Shown piece after piece: positions 1 through 18,100 of a DNA stretch of 64,000 bases (within the stretch, counting starts at the first letter, position 1; each line of letters begins with the position of its first letter). The notes beneath the pieces were generated by a model. That model ran no database searches and was not told where the DNA came from. It worked only from the letters and a program-made list of their open reading frames with translations. The position numbers were made by a program, and so were the translations under genes. Origin of the DNA: Opisthocomus hoazin (taxonomy: Eukaryota; Chordata; Aves; Opisthocomiformes; Opisthocomidae); the NCBI RefSeq assembly GCF_030867145.1, contig NC_134433.1:13343216-13407215 (forward strand), read 5' to 3'.

Positions 1-3000
1 CAAGGCGACTCTGCAGGTGAGCGTGGAGATCCTCGTGCTGTGGGAGCTGTCCCAGTTAGAGCCGAGGTCTCCGTTTCGTAGCCACAGCCCTGGAGCTGTG
101 GCTGTTTGGAAGGTGTGTCGAGCGTTTTGGTTCTGCTGTGCCTTTTGACAGGAGTTCTATGGGGAAGATGTGAAGTCGTCTCCAGACTACGAAAGGATCA
201 TCAACAAGCGCCACTTCAAGAGGGTGCTGGGCCTGCTGGAGGGGCAGAAGATCGCTCACGGTGGAGAGGCTGATGAGGCCTCCTGCTTCATAGGTGCTTC
301 TGGCAGGCATTGGGGAGGGCGGGTAGTAGCGGATGCCTTTTTGGGGCTCTGTGTGTGTGTGTGTGTGTGTGGCTTGCTGGGGGTGTGTTGCACACAGGCA
401 GTGCTGGGGCCGAGGTCCTGCGATGGACCACATCTTCTGTGCTGCTGACGCCATCTCCTGCCCTGCTGTTTGCCTCAGCACCGACTATCCTGACGGATGT
501 GTCTGCGGAGTCAAAGGTGATGGAGGAGGAAATCTTTGGACCGGTCCTTCCCATTGTGACCGTGAAGAGCGTGGAGGAAGCCATTGAGTTCATCAACCGT
601 CGGGAGAAGCCGCTTGCCCTGTATGTCTTCTCCAACAACAAGCAGGTGGGTCTGGGCTGTGCTCCCCTGCGGAGCTGTCTCTGCGCGGTTCGATGCTGAG
701 CGGGGCCGGTCGCAGGCACGGCTCCGCGCAGGGTCTGCGTCGGCTCCTCTTTGCACGTGAATCGCAGCGTTGGGCTCACGGGGACCACGAGTGTCCCCAG
801 AGCTGCTGGAGCCTCCCAGTCTCCTGCCCAAGTGCTTTGCATTTGCATGGCTTAGTGCAATAGAAGGATAAAAAGCTGAATTTCTTCTGTGGCACCATGT
901 AGTCTTTTGTGATTAATTTCGTTACTTTTGATATGTTGCTGGGGAGGCAAGCTCCCAGGTTTCCATCTTTCCCATCCCTCCTCTGAAATTTCCCACTTTT
1001 CTTGAGTTAACTTTGCCTGCAGAGGGCTTGCCTGTGTTGTCAGCCAGAGAAAATTAACACCACGACCTCTCGGCTCGTAGCTCCCCTCCCAGTCCTGCAC
1101 AGTTACATGGCCTGGTCTCTTCTGGGCCTTTGTAATGTTTTGTTTGTTTGTTTTCTTTTATTAGTTGATCAAAAGAGTCATCTCGGAAACCTCCAGTGGG
1201 GGTGTTACTGGAAATGATGTCATCATGCATTTCTTCCTCTCAACCTTACCCTTCGGTGGTGTCGGTAAGTTACTGGAGCTCCTGGAGGGTTGTGACACTG
1301 CACTGTGTGGCACAGGGAGCAGCAGCGGCTGGTGTGTGTCGAGCTGCCCCTGTGCCTGTTACAGGTCTCTGTGTAGCGGATCTTAACACTATTAATAAAT
1401 TCTGGGAGCACATTAGAACAGGGGCCAAAAGAGAAAAACATTCAGCGTGTGCTTTTGGGAAGGTGGAAGCGTTTAGTGCAGACTGATGTGAAAGGTGCAT
1501 TAAAAACACAGCTGTAATCGGAGCGATTGGCAGCAACTGCAGAAGGAAGGGCAGGACTTCAGCTTGGGGAGAACTGGAGCAGGTTACGGAGCAGCCTGAG
1601 GGAGCTTTGCAGAAGAGGCTTTGGGTGTTGCGGTGCTCACAAGCTGATGTGAGCCAGCAGCGTTCTGCTGCTGCGAACACCACATGCTGTCCTGGAACTG
1701 GACAACGGAGGTGCACCCCGCAGGGCTCTGCGGGAAACCTTTCTCACACAGCACCGGTCGGACCTCAGAGCCTCGGCACGGTGCTCTGAGAGGGAGCTAA
1801 ATCCGGGGAAGAGCTGCAGATGGCTCAGAGGCACGGGGAGCAGCGCACACGGACACAGCAAAGTCCTGGAGAGTAGGTAGTGAATACAGGGTGGGGAAGA
1901 AGAGGGCTGGAGTACAGCTGGATGTCTTAGAGACTGAGAAGTGCTGCAGAGAGGAAGGATCAGTTGTCCTCCCTGCAGCAATATGGAGGAGAAGTGGTGC
2001 TTTTAAACTGCAGTGAGGCAGATGCAGGGCAGGTAATGTGCAGTGCAGCTGGCGAGCAACTCAAATGTTCCTGTGCTGCTTCTTAGTCTTCTGCTGGCCT
2101 CAAGCGGCCAAAGGTTTAACTGGCTGAGCTTGTGATGACCTGCCTGGGTTGTGTCCCTCAGGTAACAGCGGGATGGGCGCCTACCACGGCAAGCACAGCT
2201 TTGAGACCTTCTCCCACCGCCGCGCCTGCTTGATCAAGGACCTGAAGATGGAGGGTACGAACAAACTCCGGTACCCACCTATCAGCCAGAAGAAGGTGGA
2301 TTGGGCCAAGTTCTTCGTCTTGAAGCGGTTTAACAAGGGCCGAATCGGACTGGTCATCTTGGCCGTGCTGGGGATTGTGGCAGCGGTGGTGGCAAAGGTG
2401 AGCTTTGGGTCTTTGACATCTACGTGAGTGCATGTGCAGTTTGTCTGATCTCCTGCAAGTTCACTCTTTGCAGCTGCAGCCCTTTCTTAGAGCCTGGCCT
2501 GGTTTTTCTGTCTTGAGACTTGTGCTGTCTGGCCCAGCTGAAATTACCAAGGTCTGCTTCTCACTCTGGCAAGTGGTACCTAGAATAGAAACGTCCTCAG
2601 AGAGGTCTCCTAGGCTGCTGTGCTGTTTGTTGCTCTGCCTTGGTAGGTGACACCAGTGAGAAGCTCCCTCCAGAGGCAGAGGTTGATGTGTTTTGGGCAG
2701 GTGAGGAGTGGTTTCAATTCCAGGGCTTGCTTCAGCCCAGACGGCTGCGGTTTTGGGCCGTGGCTCCCTGGGGAAGGGTGTCTGTGGCCTAAAGCTCAGG
2801 TCTACGACCAGCTCTTGTTCCTCGGCCAGTTGCAGCCCCCATCGGACCTTAGCTCAATTATTTCCATTTCCTCCCCAGTTTCCAGGTGGGTAGTGCGGAA
2901 GGGTGGGATGTCCTCCCCTCTCTGCGGGAGGCAGAAGCCTGCTGGTGCTGGCTGGAGGACTCGAGATGCCTCCTGAGGTGGAGAGGCCAGATGTTAAGCT

Positions 3001-3836
3001 CCAAGTGAGATCACGGTTGGCTCTCCGTGGCTGGCGGAGCAGGCACTGCGTGTGCCTGTGCTGGCTGCTCCTTGCAAGGCTCCACCGTGCGTCCTGGGGA
3101 TGTAGCGAGCGTAGGGGCGCAGGCGCTGAGGGACAGGAGATGGCAGGGCGGATCAGGACTCTGCCCTTCGGTCTGTTCTGCGTTGTCACTGCTGCGAGGT
3201 GACGTGCAGGAGCCCGACAAGCAAGGGGAAATATTTGAGTCCAGGAGGAGGTGTAAGAGCCAAGAACTGGCTCAGACCTTGAAGCACCAGCCAGGGAGGC
3301 AGGCCCTGTCCAGGTGGATGCCTCCTCAGCAAAGGGGGTGAAACTCACGGCATCTTGAAATCATTTGGGTTTTCTCAGAATCACCAGTCTGTGCTGAAGA
3401 GCAAAGCCCTCTTGATTGTGCTGGCTGTTCAGAGGCTGGGCTGGCGCAGTGTGTGGTAAGGAGGAGCAGGTGTCAGAGCACGGCTGGGGCGGTCACGGTG
3501 AGGTAGGAGCCTTTTTCTTCTCCTGCATGTAGACCTGGTTTGAGATCGGGCAAAGCTCTGTTAGAGTAGCGAATGTGGGGCTTGGAGGAGGTTCCCCCTG
3601 GAGCCGGGGAGCGATGCTTTTCCCTGGCAGCGCCCGGAGCTCGTGCGGCATCCGAGCTAGCCAGCAGTCAGTGCATGCTGAGGGGGCAGGGGGCCGGCAA
3701 GCTGGACGCTGGGGAGTCACCCTGAGCAGAGGGGCTTTGCCTCGGGCTGTTCTGGAAAGGGAGCTGGTTTTGTTTCAGCAAATCCTTCACAGGACGTTGG
3801 TGTTGTCTTTTGCTTTCACAGATGGTTTACTACTGA
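1..3836 (+). CDS. ALDH3A2: ALDH3A2, fatty aldehyde dehydrogenase (3' part, six coding pieces)
   Basis: Membrane-bound NAD-dependent oxidation of long-chain aliphatic aldehydes to fatty acids, at the ER or peroxisome. Coding pieces seen: 1-16, 152-293, 479-645, 1165-1264, 2162-2397 and 3822-3836, all with GT-AG introns and matching phases, giving the last 224 residues. The first piece ends KATLQ and joins EFYGEDVK. Family landmarks are [64 protein letters not shown] and RYPP, closely following human ALDH3A2. Piece 2162-2397 ends with a single hydrophobic segment ([17 protein letters not shown]), the expected C-terminal membrane anchor. The NAD-binding part and the catalytic Cys and Glu are encoded left of the window. 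The C-terminus is spliced (MVYY-stop) or, if the donor at 2398 is read through, VSFGSLTST-stop at 2427. ALDH3A1 was considered but lacks this anchor. Confidence 0.95.
350..371. repeat. (GT)11 microsatellite in an ALDH3A2 intron
   Basis: Uninterrupted TG dinucleotides lie between the exons ending at 293 and starting at 479. They produce the CVCVCV and HTHTHT peptides of spurious reading frames on both strands. Likely length-polymorphic. Confidence 0.9.
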
Positions 3837-5575
3837 AGAGAGGAGAAGGCGCCATGGGCAGGTCATGTTCCGAGTGCTCACTTTGTTCTGTTTCCTTAAG
3901 CTGAGAAGTCATTTTTTTCTTTGGTACTGGGTTATTTCAGTGAGCTGTCGAGCACACAGAGTAGCCTTAGAGAGGCACTAACCAAGAGAAGGCTCAGACT
4001 CCTGTTTACTAAAAAGCCATGCTGAAGCAGAGGGACCAGTGGGTACGAGCTCTGAAACGGAGGACTGCAGAGCAAGAAACGCCAGCCCCTGCCTCCACCC
4101 CATGCCGTGCAGAGCGCTGCTTCCAGCGACGCACCAAGCCGCTCGCCCGCCTTCAGCGACGAACGGGAGCGCGCGTTTCTGCTGCGGTTGGGCCGACAGT
4201 GTTTTCCCTGCGGTTTTTGGGATGGTCTGTCTTCTGGTGTGCTCCGAACAGCCACCCTCTTGGTGACGAGTCTTGGGGCAGGCTGTGCTGGCTGGTGCGT
4301 TTTACCAATAGTGATGGTTATGGATCAGCCTGGTGAGGTTCCCACTTGCCGTTCAATTGAGGTGAAATATTCATGGATCCCTATGAGCCAGAACCACCCG
4401 CAGAAGGTCAGGAGATGCAGGCTGATGCTTTTTTGGGGGCTCTGGGTTTCATTGTGTGCCTGTGATAATTATTTGGCTGTTAGAGAATTACAAAGATGAT
4501 ACCTGTGCTGCCTCTGTTTTGCTGATAAGGGTGTCTTATGCTCATACGAAAAAACTTCCAGGCCTGTTTGGAGAGGTGGGAATCACGAAGTGCCCTGTTG
4601 TGGGTTAGCCCAGGTGGGCACGTGAGCCCGACACAGCCACTTGCTCGCTCCCCCAGTGGGACAGAGGAAGAAAATCGGAAGGGTAAAAGTGAGACAACTT
4701 GTAGGTTGAGATGAAGTTTAATAGGTAAAGTGAAACCTGGGCATGCAAGCAGGCAAATGAAGGGATTCACTCACTACTTCCCCTCGGCAGGCGGATGTTC
4801 AGCCATCCCCAGGGTAGCAGGGCTTCATCACACGTGATGGTGACTTGGGAAGACAGATGCCATAACTCCCAATGTACCCCCCTTACTCCTCTCTTCCCCC
4901 CAGTTCATGCCACTGAGCACAGCATCGTATGGTCTGGAATATCCCTTGGGTCAGCTGGGCTCAGCTCTCCCGGCCATGTCCCCTCCCCGCTTCGTGCCGA
5001 CCCCAGCCTACGCGCTGGCAGGGCGGTGTGAGAAATGGCGAGAGCTTGGTGCTGTGCAAGCACTGTTTGGCAGGAACAGGGGTGTGTTACCCGCACTGGT
5101 CTGGTCACAAATCCAAAGCGCAGCACCATCGCACTGTGAAGACACTTAGCGACTATGATGAAAATTAACTCTGTCCCAGCCAAAACCAGTACAAGCCCAT
5201 TCCTGGTCAGATTCCTCTAAGGGAAAACAGTTGCTGAAAGAGCGTGCGTACTCGTTTGTGTTCGAGCTTCTGGGTCTGCTACAATCTTGCACTGGGAGAT
5301 AATCCGGGGCTTGCTCTAGCTTGGGGAGAGGATGACGGAGATGTTTAAGGTGAAAGGGCCTTAGAAATATTAAAGTTTCAATAAGGTAAATTTAAAAATT
5401 ATTATTAAATGCAATTACTCACTATAGAGTAGAAAATTACTTTTACTGTGCAATAGGTGGGATTTCTTCATGTCTAGTAAGAATCCATGTGCTAAGCCTT
5501 TTTAATGATATATTTTGCAACTACTAAATAAACACTCAGAATTTAAATAATAAACCAAGTCCCTGCAGTCTCCTG
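3822..5575 (+). other. ALDH3A2: ALDH3A2 terminal exon: four codons, stop and 3' UTR
   Basis: A pyrimidine-rich tract ending in CAG at 3819-3821 is followed in phase 0 by ATG GTT TAC TAC TGA (3822-3836). After ...AAVVAK this yields K-MVYY-stop, the counterpart of the human ending K-AEYY-stop, so the 1.4 kb intron 2398-3821 is supported by homology despite the tiny coding exon. The 3' UTR then runs to two AATAAA signals at 5527-5532 and 5549-5554, about 1.7 kb, which is plausible for this gene. The exact cleavage site is inferred. No coding sequence is seen in 3837-5555. Confidence 0.75.
5527..5554 (+). terminator. Two poly(A) signals for ALDH3A2
   Basis: Canonical AATAAA occurs at 5527-5532 and 5549-5554 in an AT-rich stretch, just before base composition changes to GC-rich. 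The nearest convergent gene (MATE copy A) has its own signal on the other strand near 6881-6886, so the two 3' ends appear separated by about 1.3 kb. Confidence 0.7.
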
Positions 5576-6860
5576 GGCAACCCTGCCCGTCCTCTGCCGC
5601 AGGTCCCCAGCACGATGGCCTCTCTGCTTGTGGGGACAGATCCCCCCGAGCTCTAGCAGGGGAGCGCAGGCAGGCTGCCGAAGAGGCGCCCGGAGACAGG
5701 CAAGGCGTGGGATGAGGCGATGCTGGGAGCGGTGGAGGAACTGGGCTTTCTCCTGTCCTGTGCAAATCCATCCCCTGATTGCCTCCCACCTGTGGGCGCT
5801 GCCGGCCTGGGGTTTGTTCGGATCCGGACCGTAGCGTGGGCTGTGTTCGTCGGCTCCCGGCACGCTGCGGCACGTTGGAAGCGTCGCCCTGGCCTCGTGC
5901 GCCCAACGTGGGCAAAGCCGCGTGGTTTCTCAAATCCTGCACGGGCGGCTGAGTCACTGCCCCGGCTGAACGCAGCGATCCGGGGCTTGTGTGCTCACAG
6001 CGCGAGGATGTGTCTGTGTGTCTGCGGGAGCCCTGGGCCCGGGCCAGCCATCCTCTCGTGGGAGGAGGGATCGCTCCGAGCCATGTCAGGAAGGGCTTGC
6101 GCCTGCTTGCACTTGCTGTAGGAGGCTGGGGGAGAGAGAAGCTTCTCCAAAGGTAACTTTCTTATTTTCCTTCATTTTTTAATGAGTCATCTGCTTTCTC
6201 GGTCAGGATCAGGGTTGTGTCACGCAGCTGCGGCGGTGGGCAGGGAAGGGTGGGTTTCGATGGTTGCAGAGGAACCTGGGTGTCTCGTCTGGGTAGGCAG
6301 GGGCTGCAGCAGATCTGTGGTCCTGTCTGGAACGTTCGGCTGCTCCCGGGAAGCAGGGTGAAAGGACTCGCGACTCGCGACTGAACGGGTGATGTCTCGT
6401 TGCAGGGGCTGCGACCTTTCGCCACGCAAGGTGGGCAAAGGCTGCCTGGGGTGACAGCAAAGGCTTTCTGCGCTCTGCCGCGGGGACTTGGGGAGTGCCG
6501 GGGAGCGTCGCACCGCTGGCGCACGGCGTCTGGGGCTGCTGGGGGCAGCGGCAGGGGCATTGCTGCTACCGGAGCCCCAGGTCTGGGGAGGACCCTAGCG
6601 AGAGCAGCTGAGCAGCCAGCCATCTCACCCATAACTGAATTTCCATTTTTTTTAATGGGTTTACTGTGAGGCTTTTTCCGCCAAGCTTGTACCTGGATGC
6701 TGACCTTAAGCCTTGCTTAGTGAAACCTTTGTTTTACTGTGAACAGCACCTGGGGCAGGGCAAGACCCGCGCGCCCTGCGCCCGCTGCAGCCCCCGGCGT
6801 CGGATGTTCCCCAGCCCCGGCCCGAGCCCTGCCCTCAGCCTCCCCCCAGAGGACCCACCC
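5576..6860. other. Intergenic spacer between convergent 3' ends
   Basis: GC-rich sequence between the inferred end of ALDH3A2 and the inferred end of MATE copy A. Open frames of up to about 150 codons occur on both strands, but none shows family motifs or splice-consistent partners. No RNA gene or transposon was recognised. Confidence 0.6.
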
Positions 6861-6880
6861 GAGTCCAGCTGGGTTTGTTC

Positions 6881-6886
6881 TTTATT
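6881..6886 (-). terminator. Poly(A) signal for MATE copy A
   Basis: TTTATT on the plus strand reads AATAAA on the minus strand, 325 bp downstream of copy A's stop codon (7211-7213). It is the nearest canonical signal and would give a short 3' UTR ending near 6860. Cleavage site inferred. Confidence 0.6.
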
Positions 6887-7210
6887 TGCATTCGTCACGG
6901 AGCAGCGGTTCGAGCCAGGCTGTGCTCGGCTCCGGTCGGCGGGGACAGCCGGCAGCGTGGGCTGGAGGGGGGTTACCCCTGCGCTCGGTGTGCGGTGGGC
7001 AGCCCCCAGCAGCGTGGTGGGTGCTGGAGCAGCCACAGCGCCCGTTCCTGAGCGATGGCCGAGCAGATGCTGATGGGGGGGGGAGCCCCTTGGCTCCCAT
7101 GGGACAGGCGCGTGCTGGGTTCCCTCACTGGCCGGTCTGTGCTGTGTACGTCCGTCCCTCAGGAGGGGCTTCCCCCCCCAAAGCAAAGTCCCCAGAGTCC
7201 CTGGTGCCAG

Positions 7211-13292
<6,082 letters not shown>

Positions 13293-14585
13293 GCTGCCGC
13301 TCTGCCGGGGGAGTGGAACAACCCTCTTCCTCTGCGCTTGGTTAAAGCCACGCTCCCAGGGTAAGCAATGTGTAACCACGGTGGGGTGAACTTCAGCCAG
13401 GGCCGGGCGAGCCGACCGTGTGCTCCCTGCTGCCGGCAGCTCGGGTTGGTGACGGGAAGCGTGGGCAGTGGGTCAGGGCAGCCTGGGGAGGGTCCTGTGC
13501 CCCGCTGCGGGCAGCGCGGAGGAGCCCGGACAGGCAGCGCGAGGCGCGTGCTGCCTGCCCTGAGCCAGCGTAGGGCTGAGCCTTCCCAAATCACGCCCGC
13601 GAGCCCTCGTACCTGGCTCCTGCTCCGCCACGGCTCCGCCGGCCGGTGGGCTGGAGGGTTGGGGTCCTCTTCCAGCAGCGATGGAGCATTCACGGATCCG
13701 TGTGCGGACTCGGGCGGGTCGCTGCCGGCACTGGAGGAGCCACTGCCCGTCTCGGCCCCTCTCATCACAGCGCGGCAGCAGCCAAGACAAGCCAGCCCCG
13801 TTGGCTCCAGCTGACGGCCTCGCACAGCACGGCAGCGTCCGGTTTCACCGGCACCGCTCCGCCAGGCCAAATATAGCGTCCTGCCTCGGCCCACCGCAGG
13901 GCAGGGGAGGTGGGGGGAGCCACACAGACCCTCTCCTGCGCAGAGCCGGAGCTGGGCTCCACGGGATGGGGCAGCCGTGATGGGGATGGGGCAGAGCAAG
14001 GCAGGCTTCCTCCTCTCCCCAGGCTCCTGTCCCAAAACCAGCTGGGCTCCCAGGAGGGTACATCTGTCACATCCTCCCCACATCTGGGCAGAGGCTGCTG
14101 CAGTCAGGGTCGATGGCTGCTTCAAGTTCCTTTATGTCATGTCTTTTCATTCACAGTGTCATGGGCCAGGGGAGTTGCGGGGTGGCAGCTACACGTGGTG
14201 TTCACCGCTGAGAGCTGAGCAGAGGCTGTGGTCTCGCTGCTGTCACGCAGCTGCAGGTAAGAGCCTGGGGCCGGTCCCAAGGGCAGGGGTGGGCAGGCTG
14301 TGCTGGGGCGCCTGCATTAAGACATAGGGCAGCTCCTCGCTGGCTCTGTAGGACTCAGCAACAGCGTGGGAGCAATCAAGGTGCACAAACCCACTTGTGT
14401 GCTCTATGAGCCCAGCTACAACGAGCCCCTGGCTGCCGCTGCACCAGCCCCAGAGTGCAGGGCGAGGAGGCTGCGGCCGTGCCCTGTGCAAGCCCACCCC
14501 GCTGCACAAAGCGGGCGCACGCCTCCCCTCTAACAGCCGAGCCGTGCCAACGACCGGGGTCATGCTCACACCACATTAACAGCCC
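13293..14585. other. Spacer between the tandem MATE genes; copy A promoter region
   Basis: About 1.3 kb from copy A's start codon to the inferred 3' end of copy B, so copy A's promoter should lie here or within copy B. On the minus strand an acceptor-like CCCCCGGCAG lies 9 bp before the ATG, so an untranslated upstream exon is possible. A TATA-like CTATATTT occurs on the minus strand at about 13868-13876, with no further support. The open frames in this spacer are GC-driven and unrecognised. Confidence 0.4.
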
Positions 14586-14603
14586 AACATTTACTCAGAA
14601 AAC

Positions 14604-14609
14604 TTTATT
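14604..14609 (-). terminator. Poly(A) signal for MATE copy B
   Basis: TTTATT on the plus strand reads AATAAA on the minus strand, about 590 bp downstream of the copy B stop codon (15198-15200). This implies a 3' UTR of roughly 14585-15197 with no recognised coding content. Confidence 0.7.
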
Positions 14610-15197
14610 GTATCAAAAAATCCCACCTTACAAAAGTGCAATGAAGAGTTGCTCTGGGCGCTGTGCCTGCCGCACAGCAGGGAGAGCGGGGCCAGCAGCC
14701 AGCGCCCAACGCCCCGGCCGCAGCCAGAAGAGTCAGCTGCCTTCCCCTAACACCAGCCTTGCTCTGCGCGGCCGCAGCAGTAGCGAGGGAGCTCTGCCAC
14801 ACCAAGATGCTGGCATGGAGGAAATGTGCTGTGGGCAGCAAGAGCTTCTGCCACCAGCAAATGATGGCCAAATGCCCCAGGGAGCAGGGCAGCAGCACTA
14901 GGTCCCCATCTCCATCCCCGGGCCAGCCACAGGACGCACTCGCTCCCGCCTATCCCGAGTGACATCCCGGTGCAGTGCAGGAGAGGGACCAGCTCTCGAG
15001 CACTTTCTTCCCAGGTGCCACATCCTCACCCCCTTTAAGAACTCTGTGTGTGGGATAAAACATTGTGAGTTAACAAGAAACTGAGCAACGTGACGCTTTA
15101 CAAGAAACCGAGGGGGAATTCCTTCCCCTGCACCATCCTTCTGGGACGTCACCACGTGTCCTCCTGCTCTGTGCACAGCTCCCCAGTGTCACTGGTT

Positions 15198-18100
15198 CTA
15201 GCCGTTGCCGGTCAGGAGTCGGACCAGTATGCCCACCAGCAGGACAGCGATGGCGGCGGCAGCAGCCAGCACGCGGCGGATGATCAGGGCCCTCCAGACC
15301 ACAGCGGGAGGAGCAGGGACGTCAGCAGGCTCCTCTGGCGTGATGAGCTGCTGGCCAGGTTGCCTCTCACCTCCCACAAAGCTCTCGGGCAGGACCACGG
15401 TGACCACGGTGTCTGTGTCAACGGAGATGTAATCTGTGTGATGGAGAGGCGAGTGCTGCAGCGAAGCTGAGCTGCAAAGTCAGGGGATGCCAGCCTGATG
15501 GTGCACAAGCCCTGGTGCCAGACCTGGGGGGTCCCTTCCCAAGGCTCAGGGACATGCCGCAGCAGAGTGGCAGATACTCCCAGGTAAGGCAGACACTGTC
15601 TGGCAGTGCAGGCTCTTCCCTGGAGCAGCCAGGGTGGTGACAGGGGGAACAAGGTCTCTTCTACCCCATCGCTAAGTACAGGAGAAGTGCCACTGGCCTG
15701 GGACCAGCACTGGACACTCTGCTCTCTCCAGCCACCTGGGCCTGCAGGACAGACAGGGCTGCCATGGCCGTGAAGGAAAGGAAGGGCTGGGTGGAGAATT
15801 CGGGGTCCCTCCCTGCCGTGAGGCCGGGTTACATACCCACAGCAGATGTTGTGTTAGCAGCCGTGCCATTGGAGTTCACATCTTCCAGTTGTTTCTTCAG
15901 CCCGGCTCGGACTTGAGCCTGAAAACACACAGCAGAGTTGTTCTTCTCAGAGCAAGGGTGTCCTGCCCAGCCAAGAAACCTCAGCCTCCTCCCGCCGCCC
16001 TCCCAAAGCAAGCGTGCTCAGCACCAGATTGCTCCCACACTACAGGAGAGGGACAGATCCCTGGGCTGTGGCATTTTACTGGGACAGGAACTCACCAGAC
16101 ACCATCTAAGAGTTACTGGAGAGAAGCACCCGGCTCACCTCTTCTGCAGCTTTCTTCCAATCCATGCGCACAACAAAAGCCGAGAAGGAAAGGGCTTGCA
16201 GAGAGATGCAAATGATCATCCCCACCCACAAACCTGCAGCACAGAGTTATTTCAGGGGGGGGCTTGAGGAACGCCTGCTTTTGCCAGCCACTGCCAAAAC
16301 ACCCAAGGACTTCTTCGGTGGGGTCAGGTTATTGCCCCACGTCTAACCCAGCCTCGATGGGAGAGCTGCCCTGATGGGCAGCGAGAGGAGAGCCAGTTCT
16401 GGGCTCCCCAGTTCAAGAAGGATGAAGAGCTACTGGAGAGAGTCCAGCGGAGGGCTACAAGGATGGTGAGGGGACTGGAGCATCTCCACTACGAGGAGAG
16501 GTTGAGGGAACTGGGCTTGTTCAGCCTGAAGAAGAGAAGGCTGCGAGGGGACCTTATAAATGCCTACAAATATCTGAAGGGTGGGTGTCAGGAGGATGGG
16601 GCCAAGCTCTTTTCAGTGGTGCCCAGTGACAGGACAAGGGGCAATGGGCACAAACTGAGGCACAGGAAGTTCCATCTGAACATGAGGAGGAACTTCTTCC
16701 CTCTGAGGGTGACGGAGCACTGGAACAGGCTGCCCAGGGAGGTTGTGGAGTCTCCTTCTCTGGAGATATTCAAGACCCGCCTGGACAAGATCCTGTGCAG
16801 CCTGCTGTAGGTGACCCTGCTTCGGCAGGAGGGTTGGACTAGATGACCCACAGAGGTCCCTTCCAACCCTTACTATTCTGTGATTCTGTGATTCTGAGAC
16901 AGCTCCCGGGGGGGGTCCTATGCTGGGAGCAAGCCTGGACTTCCTGGGACATCTCAGCCCCCCACCTTTGACAGAGGCTACTCAGAGCCTGCCTCGGATC
17001 AACACTTCAGCGAGCAACCCAGCCCCACCGAGCTGAAGGAGGACCTGAGCACAAGTCCCAGGGCTGGGCCCAGGGTTTGACCCAGCAGCAGCCGCGCCGG
17101 CAGCTCGCACAAAGCCAAGCGGAGGACGCACGTACCTAACACTCCCATCTTAGCCACGAACATCAGCGAGATGCCGATGGGCAGGCCGATGGCGTAATAG
17201 CCGATGGCGTTGGCGATAGCACCCATCTTCTGCTTCCCTGTGCCCCGCAGCACACCGCCACAGGTCGCCTACGGAGAGCGGGCAGAGGGATCAGTTCCCG
17301 GGACGGCGGGTGCTGTGGAAGGTATCACCCCGGGAGCTCCGGGCTACGTCCCGGCCCGGGGAACCCACAGCACCGTCCCGCAGAGCCAAGAGGGACCAAA
17401 GCCACATCAGAGCAGTGCAGGGCTCCTCTCGTTCCAGCTGCGGACCCCACGGCTGCAGAGCCATTTGCAGACACCCAGAGGGGTGCCAGCAGACCCCACA
17501 GTGCTTTCTGCACTGCCATGGTCCCTCTCCCAGGGACACAACAGGAGGAAACAGGCTGAAATTATTATCTAACAGGTTGTACGAGCACCGCTGCTATGCT
17601 GTGAGTAGCCAGCATCTCTGAAGGTCCAGCCTTCACTGCTCTGACAAGCTGAAGCCTTGCCGGGGGGGAAAAAGGGGAGAAAGACCTGGGTTGCTCTGCA
17701 GCAGTGCCAATGGGTGCCTACAAGCACAGGGGACACAGAGGTGCTACAGGCAATGCAAGCAGCTGCCTTTACCGTTTATCTGTTTGCTTCTCTGCATCGA
17801 TTTAACAGATCAAGAAAGAGCTGGAGGCAGCTTTGCACTCCCCACTGCACCCCAGCCTGCAGGGAGGGATCGCTCCACATGCTGGAATACTCACTGCTGC
17901 TGCATCGAACAAGTGGAACGGAGCAAAGATGATCATCACTTTGGACACCAAGATAACGATCTCCCTGTTGGGAAGATGTACGTACTGGTCAGGGAGAGCA
18001 GCGCAGCCTGGTCCCAAGGGGCTCTGGTTCTGACACCTCTCCCTTGGCCAGCTGCAAAGCCTGATCCCAGCCCACGAGACTCGAGCAGATGCGTGCAGCT

